Shown piece by piece: positions 63,863 to 64,000 of a stretch of DNA of 64,000 bases (position 1 is its first letter; each line of letters starts with the position of its first letter). Source of the stretch: Bacillota bacterium (GTDB lineage: Bacteria; Bacillota; Clostridia; Tissierellales; MES13); contig VENA01000064.1 of the NCBI GenBank assembly GCA_009711785.1, positions 62,001 to 126,000 on the forward strand, read 5' to 3'. The translations under genes and the position numbers were made by a program. The notes below the pieces were generated by a model, which saw only the letters and a program-made list of their open reading frames with translations, made no database searches and had not been told where the DNA came from.

Positions 63863-64000
63863 ATGGAAAACTGGTTTGAATGGTTAGGATATTTAGCTTC
63901 CCTAATTGTTTTGGTGTCACTATTAATGAGTTCAATCATAAAGCTAAGATGGATTAATTTATTAGGTTCTTCAATATTTTCTTTATATGGTTTTTTAATA
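63863..64000 (+). CDS. YgjV-like inner membrane protein (5' end only)
   Basis: ATG at 63863 after AAAGGAG, open to the window edge with 46 codons. The sequence MENWFEWLGYLASLIVLVSL, then a second helix from IKLRWINLLGSSIFSLYGF, is the start of YgjV-type (Imp-YgjV) or PnuC-like small membrane proteins. The two helices joined by a short basic loop fit YgjV better. Function is unknown. Confidence 0.72.
   Translation, partial: MENWFEWLGYLASLIVLVSLLMSSIIKLRWINLLGSSIFSLYGFLI

Overview
The window reads as chromosome of a low-GC, anaerobic, spore-forming Firmicute (Clostridia or Tissierellia type). The evidence is strongly AT-rich codon use, AGGAGG-type ribosome binding sites with frequent GTG/TTG starts, two YheC/YheD-type spore-coat ATP-grasp proteins, a CgeB-like glycosyltransferase, and an oxygen-sensitive type of [NiFe]-hydrogenase operon. 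I cannot name the species. No rRNA, tRNA, IS element or CRISPR array was seen.

Region 1 (1 to about 37,115) is a dense defence island in which every gene lies on the minus strand. From high to low coordinate it holds a retron (PRTase-like effector, winged-helix protein, a folded msr-msd RNA and a reverse transcriptase), an orphan 92-aa ORF, an McrB/LlaJI-type restriction pair, a type II Wadjet operon (jetABCD), an unassigned four-gene operon (membrane coiled-coil protein, TerB-like protein, amphipathic/coiled-coil protein, HNH-like plus membrane-segment protein), a second McrBC pair whose McrB has an EVE-like insert, a complete Zorya type I operon (zorABCD), a ParM/ParR actin-type segregation pair with 11-bp centromere-like repeats, and the start of a type I restriction-modification locus (hsdM, hsdS cut by the window edge). 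The right edge is marked by an ABC-transporter ATPase gene of which only the last 60 or so codons survive. That points to insertion or replacement in a host nitrate/sulfonate/taurine-type ABC operon. Two diverged 102-bp direct repeats, 27.9 kb apart, bracket the block from parMR to Wadjet.

Region 2 (37.3 to 41.4 kb) is core-like: the ABC permease left behind, a PflA-like radical SAM protein, a YetF/DUF421 membrane protein, a DUF3243 protein and a phosphotriesterase-family hydrolase whose promoter spacer is a palindromic operator.

Region 3 (41.4 to 49.4 kb) is a nine-gene minus-strand [NiFe]-hydrogenase operon: cytochrome b5-like protein, small subunit, large subunit, maturation protease, a short zinc-motif-less HypA-like protein, then HypF, HypC, HypD and HypE. 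The small subunit has no Tat signal, so the enzyme is probably cytoplasmic. HypB is absent.

Region 4 (49.6 to 56.6 kb) looks like spore surface or envelope work: a CgeB-like/GT2 double glycosyltransferase, a PP-loop ATPase with a four-Cys site, two divergent YheC/D paralogues and a hexapeptide-repeat acyltransferase. Region 5 (56.6 kb to the end) has a two-component system with 11-bp-spaced CTTAAG operator repeats, an alpha/beta hydrolase with a leader-peptide-like upstream ORF, lipoate-protein ligase, release factor 3 and the start of a YgjV-like membrane protein.

The strongest candidate for an undescribed system is the four-gene operon at 16.2 to 21.1 kb. The retron RNA, the iterons at parMR and the island boundary are the best-supported non-coding findings.
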